The notes below the pieces were generated by a model. The model searched no databases, was not told the DNA's origin, and saw only the letters and a list, made by a program, of their open reading frames with translations. DNA of 64,000 nt. Source: Paramacrobiotus metropolitanus. Lineage: Eukaryota; Tardigrada; Eutardigrada; Parachela; Macrobiotidae. This document shows, one piece after another, positions 1 to 9,228 of this stretch; position 1 is the stretch's first letter, and each line of letters opens with the position of its first letter. The stretch lies in assembly GCF_019649055.1 (NCBI RefSeq), contig NW_026570401.1:62001-126000 (forward strand), written 5' to 3'. The position numbers were made by a program, and so were the translations under genes.

Positions 1-267
1 CTGATTGTGTCTCGCTTATTATTTTATGACTCGTATGAGTCCTATCTGTATTCAGTGTATTGCTGCTCCGCAAACTCGCTAGTACCGGAGCTCGGGGTCA
101 CCTGCGGCTTCGCCTTCTGTTACAATAGCGTCGTTTCACAAATTCACAATAGCGTCGTGAATAATATTTAAATTAACTAATTAATTAATTAATAATAATC
201 ATTAAATTTCACAGCAGCGTCGTGAATAATTTGCACTTCCGCTACTTTAGCACCACATTCTAACACA

Positions 268-335
268 ACCCCGTAAAATCCATACTACGGTGCCACCGTA
301 GTACGGTGACACCGTAGTAATGGATTTCACGCGGT
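268..335. repeat. Imperfect palindrome (hairpin)
   Basis: Arms 268-292 and 310-335 are inverted copies of each other around AAATCCA..TACTACGGTG, with an inner repeat of CACCGTAGTA. It may be the core of a small foldback element. The rest of 1-900 holds no gene that I can recognise, only AT-rich sequence. Confidence 0.6.
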
Positions 336-987
336 TGTACGGTAAAGCAACGGCCAGTGATAACGGCACGCGCACCCGCCCTTGGAGGTGCTACAATAAA
401 GGAGCTCGAACAACTGCGGAGGACAGCTACTTAAAAACTGGGTTTGCACTTTGCAGCTGTTCCGTACTCGCGGACTGCTTTGCCTGATCTTTCTGACGTC
501 TTCAGCTCTAACTGTCTTGCAAACAAAAATTTCTGGTAAAAAATATATAAACCACGGCTATAAGGTGATACATGTCATTACATAAGCACACCCATTCGAA
601 GAAGAGCTTGAAGAACGGCGTTTCAGCTGTCGACTCAAGACAGTGGTGGGGTGGTCGATTTAGCAGTGGTGGGTTCCTCACTTTTCCCATAGACTTTGTA
701 TGTTAGCTTTTCTTAAACTTTTCTTTTAAACTTTACATTTTTCTCAAAAACTGATTCTTGTCGCGCCATCTGCAAACCTGGCGCAATCGAATGATATATA
801 GACACCCAAGTTTCGTTAATAGTTTCGCTCAGAAAAGGGAGCTTTGTATGGAATTCGCTAAGGCTTATTTCATTAATATATAGAGATTAATTTTGCACGT
901 TGCTTCATGTGCCATTTCTTTTGTTTAGTTTTGAAAGAGGGGCTGTGCGTGTGGTGAGATATAAACTGATATATGCCGCAAAAATGT

Positions 988-1059
988 CGCCAGAGGTGGG
1001 AATCGAACCCACGACAGCTGCGTCTATAGCCGAACGTCTTATCACTGCACTACTCGGGC
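988..1059 (-). tRNA. tRNA-like sequence, probably a pseudogene or SINE head
   Basis: The minus strand has a 72-nt cloverleaf-length unit. The acceptor arms GCCCGAG and CTCTGGC pair with one mismatch, and the T arm GTGGG-TTCGATT-CCCAC is perfect. Box A and box B are recognisable. The D stem and anticodon stem pair poorly and the loop CTATAGA would give an ATA anticodon, so a working tRNA is unlikely. A tRNA-derived SINE head or a tRNA pseudogene fits better. Confidence 0.5.
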
Positions 1060-1592
1060 TTGCATCCTTAGCATGCAAATATTCTGACGATGAAGCGTAC
1101 TCGCCTTTCAAGTTGTCGAACTAAGCAAAAATTATACTAGGTGTTTGAACTCCTACTGCCTTATACAAAGCTGCAATATGGGAGCCATCCTTCGTGCTGT
1201 CTGTGGATTACCTTTTAAAAAAATGTCTAGATGCCGCTCGCTTGCTTGCCCTTAAGGGCTGCTGAGACATATACTTGTAGTAATTTTGATAAATTTTTCA
1301 CATTCAGCGTGCATGCATTTTGTGAAACATCGGCTAATAAGTTATGCACAGCATTACTGCATAGTGATCGCTGAGAGGCTCACTACTGAGAGCTGAGAAC
1401 TGAGTCAACTGAGGACGCCATGCTGTCACTCGGTCTTTCTGTATCTGTATTCATGACTACGTGTTGCACAGTGCACAAGTATTTTACATGGATTGTAGCT
1501 GGCACAAATCTCGATATATAATTTTCATACAGGTGTCCAGTTTTTGGTCGTGAACTTTGTTTATTTTGTTGCAATTTTTAACACACTTTGAA

Positions 1593-1937
1593 ATGACAAC
1601 AACCAGCAGCAGTGACATTGGAGAATTGTCGCTGTCTGATAGATCCTCTAAGGTTGGTAGGCCTCGTGTCTCTGTTGTTCATCAACACTTCGAGCGTGTG
1701 TTAGGATCGACAGATTCCAAATGTCTTGTCGGGAATTGTGGACAAGTTATCAAAACGGGGTACAAGATTAGCAACCTGGAGTCTCATCTTAGAGCCCATC
1801 ACAAGGATGTATATGATCAGTTTATTGCGGCCAAGGAAGAACAGAAACAGCAGAACATAAAGAGTTCGGAGAAAAAGGTGTCAGATGAACAACCTCCACC
1901 GGGTGGATACTTGCAGTACGACAGTGATGAATACTAG
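1593..1937 (+). CDS. BED-type zinc finger protein fragment
   Basis: This 114-residue frame contains a BED finger: Cys44 and Cys49 (CLVGNC) followed by His65 and His69/70 (HLRAHH), preceded by the basic GRPR stretch typical of BED domains. BED fingers usually sit at the N-terminus of hAT transposases or ZBED proteins domesticated from them and bind DNA. No transposase catalytic domain follows within 1.5 kb. It is either the first exon of a longer gene (a possible donor lies at GAAAAAG/GTGTC, near 1878) or a remnant. The in-frame ATG at 1593 is preferred over 1557 because the upstream residues look like leader sequence. Confidence 0.55.
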   Translation: MTTTSSSDIGELSLSDRSSKVGRPRVSVVHQHFERVLGSTDSKCLVGNCGQVIKTGYKISNLESHLRAHHKDVYDQFIAAKEEQKQQNIKSSEKKVSDEQPPPGGYLQYDSDEY

Positions 1938-2599
1938 TACCATAGAATCACCAGAGCGCTTGCAGCGTACCTTACGTGTGGCACGTAGGGTTGTTAACGG
2001 TGCGGTGAATTATGTTTCTTATGTTGACGGAAGAACGAATTTTCTTTATTATTGCAGCCCGATTGTTGCAGAAGCTGTACTCGTACTGCTGTGAGTGCTG
2101 TGTAGTATCAAGCGTGCTTAAAGTATATAAGTAAATATTAACTTGGGAAGTTGAGGGTCAATTATTTACATTTAAAGGATATAGATGAGCGCCCGTCACG
2201 GCCAGTGCGCCCCGGGGGGTGAAGCCGTGAACCCAGCATGCAGTGCCATTTCCCAAAAAAATATTTATTTTAATTGAGAATTTACAATAATTATATTCTT
2301 CGGTTTACCGGTGGTGAATCGGTGTACGTCAACGCGGTTGCCCAAACGCAGTGGTATGCGCCGGTGTGGTTTTCTCAAGAACCGCACCGCTGTATCAATT
2401 TATTTTTCAAAACCGTGGTGCATTTTTTTAAATTACACCGGTGCACTGGTAAAAGACCGCACTGTAAGCAACCGTAGTGTAGTGTAAGACGATATCGTAA
2501 CCCATGTACCTGCTACCTATATTTAGACCTAAGCAACGAATTTCGTCGGAAAAAATGTTCTACGAGTATCCATATTCAAATGGGGACTTTCGGATATAA

Positions 2600-2765
2600 C
2601 TCAGTTCAGTTTTATGAGACGCAGTTTGAATAAAACTAAGTCGTAGTTAAACTGAATGGGTTTGAATAAAACTTAGTTTAGTTAAACTGCTGCGGGTTTG
2701 AATAAAACTAAGTTAATTGAATGCACGAGCATTTAACTAAAACTTAGTTTTAGTTAAATTCAGTA
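2600..2765. repeat. Degenerate tandem repeat around TTTGAATAAAACTTAGTT
   Basis: A unit containing TTTGAATAAAACT(T)AGTT and AGTTAAACTG recurs about four times, with inverted versions (AACTAAAACTTAGTTTTAGTT) at the right end. The stretch 1938-3050 otherwise holds no supported gene. Confidence 0.5.
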
Positions 2766-3054
2766 TCCATATCCATAGTTAAAGCCACACTAAAAAATAG
2801 GTTAGGATAATCACATTTTTGTTATCTTATTGTTTCAATTTGAGCTCTAACAAAAAATTCCTTGATAGTCCGAGCACTGCCGGGTTAATACAGATACGTT
2901 TTACCGTTGTGCGTTAAAGTGCAACGACGACAACAACACAAAATAATTATGGTTATTGTAAATCGCAGATCTCTACCGCATCTTGCACTCACGGTTGCGT
3001 CATGGTAAAGCAATGGGCGGTATGATGCACAGTACTGTGTACCACTGGAGACTA

Positions 3055-3220
3055 AGGCCTTGTCCCGATTTCGAAGCGAATCTCGCTATGGTACGGTTGC
3101 TCAACCGCACGAGGTGGCTGTATGCAGTGGCCACGCCTATAGATACGGTACCCGAATCCCCCTCGCGAGGTGGAGTTGCTGTATCGCAACGAGATTCGCT
3201 TTGAATTCGGGACGAAGCCT
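3055..3220. repeat. Foldback element with 31-bp inverted arms
   Basis: 3055-3085 and 3190-3220 are inverted copies with four mismatches, and similarity continues weakly towards the centre. A diverged direct repeat (2899-2974 and 3362-3440, sharing GTGCAA.GACGACAA and CCGCAGATC) flanks it, so the whole may be a small composite repeat. Confidence 0.55.
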
Positions 3221-3544
3221 AATACTCGAGCATGGGTTAAGCAAAACGTGGTTTGAACTGTGGTGCAAAGAATTGTTAACTGCATACGTGTTGCATTTTG
3301 ATAACAAATCTACACAGTACTGGTGCTGGAAAGTTGATACAGTAAACAGTTCTAACGAATGTTTTCACCGTGGTGCATTATAGTGCAATGACGACGACAA
3401 GTCGACAACTCAAAATATAGAATGACATGAACCGCAGATCGACAGTGTACCAAGTAGATACAAGGATGCATTATGGTACATTACCATGCATTGTGATGCT
3501 CAGCCAACGACAAGTAGCTAGTCAGCGTTTCTTGAAAGTCAGCG

Positions 3545-4430
3545 TTCCTTGAAAGCTTTCTGGATGACGACGCTCTGGGAGGAGAGGCTAACGATGTCTT
3601 TGACGACCTGTGTACGCTAAAAGATGACTTGGACAAACGTGGACTAAAGGTTAACGTCGCGAAATGTGAACTTGTGGTGGTGGGAGGATCCGAAGCAGAG
3701 CGCAGTTCGGTTATCGCTGCTTTCCTCCAGTCATTTCCAGACCTACAGTGCCCGCAGTTGAAGGAGTTGCACTACCTAGGCGCACCACTTCATGATGACG
3801 CCGTTACCGGGGCGCTCGTCAGTGCAACGGAGGTAGTCGCCCGCATGACTTAACGTCTGGAAATTATACCAGCCCACCAGGCACTGTATCTACTTCGATG
3901 CAGTATGGGACCGGTAAGGCTGCTTTACAAACTGCGTACCGGCCGGTGTTACTTGCAGGAACCCTTGCTGAATGATTTCGACACCATGATACGTGATAGC
4001 CTGTCCAGAATAACTAACACTGCCATAACCGACGTAATCTGGACACAGGCGTCACTTCCGGTATCAAGAGGTGGTTTGGGCATTAGGAACATTGTTAAGC
4101 TAGCACTGCCGGCCTTTCTGGCCTCGGCTTATTCAGTTGCTCCCCTGGCCTCCGCAGTTACGAACTACCAGCCGGAGACGTATTGTAGTGAACCAACCAC
4201 CTTATGGCAGCAGTTGACGAATCAAGATGCACCGCCACCTGAAGTTCGGGGAGTGCACAAAGCGTGGGACGAACCTATCATAAGGTCAAATTTGAGACTG
4301 TTGGAGAGGGCTTCTGAAAACGATATCGCTAGCCAGGCGCGGATGTTGGCAGTCAGCACCAAAGAGGCGGGCGCATGGCTCCAAGCACTACCGGCAGCAT
4401 CCCTCGGGAACCTACTTAACGACACCAGCC
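3545..4430 (+). pseudogene. RLE-type non-LTR retrotransposon, RT C-terminal part (5' half, before the Polinton)
   Basis: This is one open frame from about 3545 with a single internal TAA at 3851-3853, so the copy is dead. It starts inside the reverse transcriptase palm: FLDDDALGG looks like a degenerate motif C. The thumb and a linker follow, including a LPVSRGGLGIR motif known in RLE-bearing elements. The 5' end is truncated, as is usual for target-primed insertions. The frame runs straight into the Polinton's left target duplication. Removing the Polinton and one TSD copy rejoins it in frame with 19452-20119. A 17-bp tandem duplication (GTCAGCGTTYCTTGAAA) lies just upstream. Confidence 0.75.
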
Positions 4431-4998
4431 AGTAGTATCCGGGTCCAACCTGACCAACTTTTTTATCCGGGGGTCTAAATTTTTGGACCTAGGGCATTAT
4501 TTACGGGTCTAAAATATCGGGACCTAGGTTATAATTTACTAGAGCGTGTCGGCGCGGGCGTGCATGTACCGTCGTGGCTCCGCCACGACGGTGCATGTAC
4601 GGGGCGCATACGTGGAATACTACATGCAGCATACCGTACTAAACCCTGGAAGAAAATTTGTTTTTACTAAGGTTTCAAAAGTTAGTTCATACACAGGTGG
4701 AAACCTTAATTGTTCTACACTAAGGTATGCGAAACCTTAGTTGATCTACTGCCGCATACGAGATTGTTTTTTTTTAATTTGGTTATTCAGGTTTTTGTCA
4801 CTCAGGTTTTTTTTGTCATCAGTTTCTAGTGGGTTCCTGACACACCTTGTACTAAAATTGTATTCCGTACGGAACGTAAATGGAAAGGTTATATAAGGGT
4901 AAACAAATACTGCATCACTTTCAATAATTACCGTATAACGATCAATAATTACCACGGTAACGAAAGAATGTTTCTAGGTATATTCGATTCTTAACATT
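4431..4998 (+). repeat. Polinton left terminal inverted repeat
   Basis: This matches the complement of 18903-19451 with scattered substitutions and small indels. It contains a near-perfect hairpin around the TCCG loop of ACCGTCGTGG/CCACGACGGT (4568-4592), alternating CTAAGGTTTC and GAAACCTTAG words near 4668-4740, a TATATAAG box near 4889, and two ATAATTACC words near 4922-4955 that recur in the internal divergent promoter. Confidence 0.9.
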
Positions 4999-5156
4999 GT
5001 TCGACAGAGTTTTGCAGTTGCATGACTTGGTTGTTTACTAAGCCTAACGCTAACAGTAATTTTGCGTAAATCTTGTTGGAATACTGATTGATTGACGAAA
5101 CAAAAATCCGGCAGCTTCATAATAAATACGAGTTTAGAATTGCATGACAGGTATTT

Positions 5157-5417
5157 TTATTTCAAAAAAAATACACCATATGGTGGCGCACAAGCATTTT
5201 TAAAGGCATGATAGCAGTTCCGCAGGTATTTAAGGGGCAAGGTATCTTCTGAATGGCGGCGGCCACCACACTTTATTGAATCGTAACGGCATCGCCACAC
5301 ATTGATGTGCAAATTCTTTATGGAGGAACTGCTGACCGGCATCATCCGACACCATGGGCTTATTAAACTGGAATTTACAGGAGCGTTGCAAATAGCGCGC
5401 TTGGTTTCCAATTGCAT
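5157..5417 (-). CDS. Uncertain Polinton minus-strand ORF
   Basis: This 86-residue frame lies between the left TIR and the tandem repeats, rich in Cys and Arg. Its stop codon is part of an AATAAA signal, as is also seen for the polymerase gene of this element, which is a weak argument that it is a real 3' exon. No domain is recognised. It could be the last exon of a gene whose upstream exons lie in the repeat region, or chance. Confidence 0.25.
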   Translation of the reverse strand: MQLETKRAICNAPVNSSLISPWCRMMPVSSSSIKNLHINVWRCRYDSIKCGGRRHSEDTLPLKYLRNCYHAFKNACAPPYGVFFLK

Positions 5418-5426
5418 GGTGCTTTT

Positions 5427-5993
5427 GGAACCGATGTGGAATCCTACTGTAGATCGTCAGGTCAACGAGTTGGTGACGGCTTTGGCTCGACGATGCCCAT
5501 GTATTATGAACAGTCCAGGACCGATTGCTACGACTTCGAGTGCTTGTTTTTGTTGAATCAACATCCTTATCCTCGACGTAGCTCGACGATGCCGATGTAC
5601 AATGGAATTAACCTAACTGGAGCCAATCGCGTGGCATTTCTGGAACCGATGGGGAATCCAACTGTAGATCGTCAGGTCAACGAGTTGGTGACGGCTTTGG
5701 CTCGACGATGCCCATGTATTATGAACAGTCCGGGACCGATTGCTACGACTTCGAGTGCTTGTTTTGTTGAAATCATCATCCTTATCCTCAACGTTGCTCG
5801 ACGATGCCGATGTATCATGAACAGTCCAGGACCGATTGCTACGACTTCAAGTGCTTACTTTTGTTGAATCATCAGCCTTATCCTCGACGTAGCTCGACGA
5901 TGCTGATGTACAATGGAATTAACCTAACTGGGACCAATCGCGGGGCATTTCTGGACCCGATGGGGAATCCAACTGTAGATCGTCAGGACGTTC
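5427..5993. repeat. Nested tandem repeats inside the Polinton
   Basis: Two large units begin with GGAACCGATG at 5427 (215 bp) and 5642 (311 bp), and a partial third starts at 5953. Inside them a ~98-bp subunit starting TCGACGATGCC occurs at about 5486, 5701 and 5798. Open frames cross the array on the plus strand, but the frame changes between copies, so coding is doubtful. The stretch 5994-6141 shows nothing further. Confidence 0.75.
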
Positions 5994-6141
5994 GGATCTT
6001 TCCGGTGGCCATGTAAAATTTGTTCCGCGTTCGGTGCTTTGGCTTTCTTCGGTTGCGATGCTTTCAATCACAACTGGCAACTGAAAGCACGACCAGCGAT
6101 AAAAGATTTTTGCAAAAGAATAACCGACTGGCCGTTTTTAC

Positions 6142-6336
6142 CTAGCTGCCACTTGGGTGAGTGATGTTCCTTAAAGTGCTGTTCCAGTAGTTGGTTTGTA
6201 GCATTTTCCCCACCGCTTCCGTCACGATGAATATGGCAAAAACAATAAAGAAGATGACGTAAAGAAGCGATAATAAAATTGTTTCACATCTGCGACCCAT
6301 AGGGGTCGCATTCGGAAACAAACGCCTTGGGTCGGC
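6142..6336 (-). CDS. Small single-pass membrane protein of the Polinton
   Basis: The 64-residue product starts MADPRRLF (an alternative ATG lies 9 codons upstream at 6363). It has one strong hydrophobic segment of about 24 residues (LLSLLYVIFFIVFAIFIV). Basic residues precede the segment and two N-glycosylation sequons (NST, NIT) follow it, which suggests N-in/C-out topology if real. Small membrane proteins are known accessory products of Polinton-like viruses, but I cannot name a family. It is divergent to the ATPase gene. Confidence 0.5.
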   Translation of the reverse strand, partial: ADPRRLFPNATPMGRRCETILLSLLYVIFFIVFAIFIVTEAVGKMLQTNYWNSTLRNITHPSGS

Positions 6337-6458
6337 CATAGCGCGACAATTTGAAACGTTCATGCTTAAATACTTGCTGTTTGCAGATCATCGCCTTAAA
6401 TAACTGCAAACAGGAACATTTAAGGCGCAAAATAAATCCAGCTAGCAAAAGTGACAAA

Positions 6459-7121
6459 ATGTATGGAACGTTGTCTTCATTTCCGCGCTTTTGCGCACCC
6501 TTTGGAATGTGCATTTGTGGACCGACAATGTCTGGAAAAACCAATTTTGTGTTTTCTTTGATCAACAATAGTGACATACTGATTGATAAGCCGCCATCTA
6601 AAATATTTTACTGCTACGGAGAATGGCAGAATGCTTTTCATAATTTGAAGAACGTAGAGTTTGTCAAAGGCTTGGATAATTTGTTTTCGCTGCTAGACGA
6701 TACCGTCTCCGGCGAGCAAACGTTGATAATCATTGACGACCTGGCTTCTGATTTATGTAAAGACGACCGTTGCTCCAATTTGTTCACGCGTGGAATACAT
6801 CACAACAACGTTTCAGTCGTTGTTCTGCTGCAAAATTTATATAAGCAAGGAAAATCGATGCGAGACATCACCCTCAATTCCCAGTACTTGATACTATTTA
6901 AGAGCGTGAGGGATGTCCAACAAATCAACTTACTAGCCCGTCAAACAGGATTGAGACATTTAGTGGAAGCGTACAAAAAAGTGACTGCTCAACCTTACCA
7001 GCCTCTGATCATTGATATGCGACCCGCATGTCCGGATTATTTAAGGATCCGCTCTCATGTGTTGCCATATGAGCAGATGAGAATTTACACCAATCGTTGC
7101 CAAAATGTCGGAACGTGTTAA
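6459..7121 (+). CDS. Polinton packaging ATPase (FtsK/HerA type)
   Basis: This 220-residue P-loop ATPase would pump the element's DNA into capsids, as in adenovirus-like and NCLDV relatives. Walker A is GPTMSGKT at residues 21-28 and Walker B is LIIIDD at 89-94. Length and the position upstream of the capsid genes are normal for the family. ATG 6459 is chosen because homologues begin just before the conserved Phe-rich strand; the frame is open upstream to 6351, without recognisable protein. The end overlaps the next ORF by 17 nt. It appears intact. Confidence 0.9.
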   Translation: MYGTLSSFPRFCAPFGMCICGPTMSGKTNFVFSLINNSDILIDKPPSKIFYCYGEWQNAFHNLKNVEFVKGLDNLFSLLDDTVSGEQTLIIIDDLASDLCKDDRCSNLFTRGIHHNNVSVVVLLQNLYKQGKSMRDITLNSQYLILFKSVRDVQQINLLARQTGLRHLVEAYKKVTAQPYQPLIIDMRPACPDYLRIRSHVLPYEQMRIYTNRCQNVGTC

Positions 7122-7431
7122 AGCCTTAGCCCCTTTCCTGATTACTCTGCAAAATCTGAAACCCAAACAGCGTAAAGTTCTATTGGGTTATATGAACAAA
7201 TCGCAGATGAAAGCCTTGGAAGAAATTGCGGTTAATATTGTCAAGAACACTGTGGCCCTCAGCCCTACCGAACTGGACAAGTGCAAACGCCATCGGAAAG
7301 CATTAAAGTTGATTGCTCTCCGGCGGTACCCAAACAAGGAAAAGCGGAAAATTCTACAGCAAGGAGGATTCATTGGAGCCATATTACCCGTTATAGCCGG
7401 AGTGTTGACGTCACTGATTGGAAATGGATGA
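7105..7431 (+). CDS. Small basic Polinton protein with hydrophobic C-terminus
   Basis: The 108-residue product is Lys/Arg-rich in the middle (LSPTELDKCKRHRKALKLIA) and ends in GGFIGAILPVIAGVLTSLIG, a Gly-rich hydrophobic tail. Similar short proteins sit between the ATPase and structural genes in many Mavericks and adintoviruses and have been compared to adenovirus core peptides; that comparison is from memory. It probably binds DNA or membrane in the virion. It overlaps its neighbours at both ends, which argues for a compact virus-like transcription unit. Confidence 0.6.
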   Translation: MSERVKALAPFLITLQNLKPKQRKVLLGYMNKSQMKALEEIAVNIVKNTVALSPTELDKCKRHRKALKLIALRRYPNKEKRKILQQGGFIGAILPVIAGVLTSLIGNG

Positions 7432-7696
7432 ATACTACATTGTACCGCGCCGTGACATGGAAGCGCGACTACATGAGCAGATACAGATAAATAAGGAACC
7501 TCCCGAAGCCAGAGCGGTGTTGTCATTGGATGCCTTATTAGCCAAAACCTTGCATCGTACCGATATAAATGAGTATGAAAAAGCCAGCCAGTTATCAAGC
7601 ATACTGGAACGCTTCCTGGCTTTGAAACAGAAAGCCTTGACCGACGAAAATTTACTGGAAATACCGAATGTTCCCACCATTCAGCCACAGCGTTGA
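7424..7696 (+). CDS. Small conserved Polinton protein of unknown function
   Basis: The 90-residue product starts MDEYYIVPRRD and overlaps the previous gene by 8 nt. It is mostly helical by composition (YEKASQLSSILERFLALK), with no metal or nucleotide motif. An ORF of this size and start (a short M-acidic-aromatic-IVP motif) follows the basic protein in other Polintons I have seen; the function is unknown. It overlaps the next ORF by 4 nt. Confidence 0.5.
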   Translation: MDEYYIVPRRDMEARLHEQIQINKEPPEARAVLSLDALLAKTLHRTDINEYEKASQLSSILERFLALKQKALTDENLLEIPNVPTIQPQR

Positions 7697-8106
7697 CCTT
7701 TGAATCTTCGAAACCTCTTCCAACTGGTTCCAAAAGGAAACGGACCGATTACGATACTGAAAGATTTTCAAAACAACCACGTGTTCCGTTATTCCCTGAT
7801 ACCTTACCGACCAAAGGGCGCAAACGCGAACGGGAGGGTGAAGAGGATTTCCACGATACTAGGAGTTCTTCAAAGCAACCACGTGTTCCATTATTTCCGG
7901 AGATCTTACCAACCAAAGGGCGCAAACGTGATCGGGAAGCCGAAGATTTTTTACCGGTAAAAATTCCACGTCGACCGTTATTTCCGCCTACTCTACCCAC
8001 CAAAGGCTCCAAAAGAAAGGTGGTTGTGGAAGTGGAAACTCCTGTCCAAAAGAAAAGACAAGTGGGAAGCGGCAGCCGACGCTTACCGTGGATTACTTTG
8101 CCATAA
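7693..8106 (+). CDS. Basic repeat protein with PLFPxxLPTKGxKR motifs
   Basis: The 137-residue product is built from three near-identical repeats at residues 28-46, 62-80 and 92-109, each with (R)VPLFP..LPTKGRKR, plus a partial copy at 8-17 (PLPTGSKRKR). The units are 30-34 residues apart and similar at the DNA level, so they arose by tandem duplication. Each unit pairs a proline-aromatic motif with a basic nuclear-localisation-like cluster. It could bind a partner several times or carry DNA-condensing charge. I know of no named family. It lies between the small proteins and the integrase. Confidence 0.55.
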   Translation: MTFESSKPLPTGSKRKRTDYDTERFSKQPRVPLFPDTLPTKGRKREREGEEDFHDTRSSSKQPRVPLFPEILPTKGRKRDREAEDFLPVKIPRRPLFPPTLPTKGSKRKVVVEVETPVQKKRQVGSGSRRLPWITLP

Positions 8107-8181
8107 TGGCGAGTTGGATACCCAGTGTTTTGCGATTATGCCGCATATTTAAGATCAACTGTGTGTCCACATGTTGCAACA

Positions 8182-9228
8182 ATGGAGAAGCTGATGAAAA
8201 AGTACTTAAACCCAAGAAATCCCGGAAGCCTTGGCGGCATCGCAAGATTCCAAAGGAGTTTAAAGACCAGAGCCAACAAACGGAAAGCTTTGGAGATTCT
8301 GCAAGGGATCGATGCGTACACGGTGACGAAGGAGAACCGCAAACGGTTCCCACGCAACCGAGTAGTCGTGACGACACTGCAGCAGCAATACCTAGCTGAT
8401 CTGGCTGACCTGTCTAAGTATGCCAAAGAAAACGATGGATACAAGTACTTGCTGTTTGTCATTGACTGCTTTTCCAAAAAACTGAGCGTAATTCCTTTGA
8501 GAGGAAAGACCGGTAAAGAAACCAAAACAGCTTTAGAGCAAGCATTCAAGGAATTGGGAGAACCGGAAAAGCTCCAATATGATAAAGGAACAGAAATGTT
8601 GAACAAGACGGTGAAAGACTTCCTCAACGGTAAAAGGATCGCCATGTTCACTTCGGAAAACGAAGACATTAAATGCGCCATGGCCGAACGAGTCATACGG
8701 ACCATCAAGTCGCGAATATTCCGACTTTTCCGCGCACGTGTTGCAACACGTTATGTGGACAAGCTGCAGGACTTGGTGTATTCGTACAACCATTCAAAGC
8801 ATCGGTCGCATGGAATGCGCCCCGTGGATGTTAAGCACAGCAATTCCTTATCGGTCTACAACCGTTTGTATCCACCAAAGATTGCGTACCAACCGCGGTA
8901 CAGTGTGGGGGATGCTGTGCGGATTGCTATCAACAAAGGCAAGATGGAAAAAGGCTACGCGTATCGATTTAAGGAAGAGATTTTCTACGTTGTGCAAGTT
9001 ATTCCGCAATACGTTCCCGTTTATCGGTTGAAAGACTATCAAGACAATCTTATCAAAGGGACATTCTACGAACACGAACTTTCCAAAGTTTCTGTACCGG
9101 ACCAGTATACCATCGACCACGTTGTAAAACGTCAAGGGAACAAAGTACTGGTACGTTGGTTAGGATACGGACCGGAACACGATTCGTGGATCAAAGCATC
9201 ATGTATGAAGGGGCTCCTTTCTACGTGA
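8182..9228 (+). CDS. Polinton retrovirus-like integrase with chromodomain
   Basis: The enzyme inserts the element, generating the 6-bp TSD. From ATG 8182 (MEKLMKKYL; 8125 is possible) it has the usual N-terminal helical domain with NPGSLGGIARF. The rve core has Asp in YLADLADL, Asp in LQYDKGTEML and Glu in CAMAERVI, the last two about 35 residues apart. A C-terminal chromodomain (IDHVVKRQGNKVLVRWLGY, W near the end) probably guides target choice. About 348 residues, normal length, uninterrupted. The 3' end overlaps the penton gene by 28 nt. Confidence 0.92.
   Translation: MEKLMKKYLNPRNPGSLGGIARFQRSLKTRANKRKALEILQGIDAYTVTKENRKRFPRNRVVVTTLQQQYLADLADLSKYAKENDGYKYLLFVIDCFSKKLSVIPLRGKTGKETKTALEQAFKELGEPEKLQYDKGTEMLNKTVKDFLNGKRIAMFTSENEDIKCAMAERVIRTIKSRIFRLFRARVATRYVDKLQDLVYSYNHSKHRSHGMRPVDVKHSNSLSVYNRLYPPKIAYQPRYSVGDAVRIAINKGKMEKGYAYRFKEEIFYVVQVIPQYVPVYRLKDYQDNLIKGTFYEHELSKVSVPDQYTIDHVVKRQGNKVLVRWLGYGPEHDSWIKASCMKGLLST

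Noticed and set aside
900-1124. Short ORFs on both strands with a GSIPTSG-like peptide
   Set aside because: This peptide is the usual false translation of a tRNA T arm; the tRNA-like call explains it.
3052-3285. ORFs on both strands near 3.05-3.38 kb
   Set aside because: They coincide with the foldback repeat and have no recognisable domain.
4560-4605. Strong hairpin in the Polinton TIR as a transcription terminator
   Set aside because: Present in both TIRs in mirrored position with no U-tract; more likely a structural feature of the element's ends.
7188-7733. 181-codon minus ORF opposite the small Polinton genes
   Set aside because: It is antisense to two plausible plus genes, has no motif and no start context. 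It is a mirror frame.
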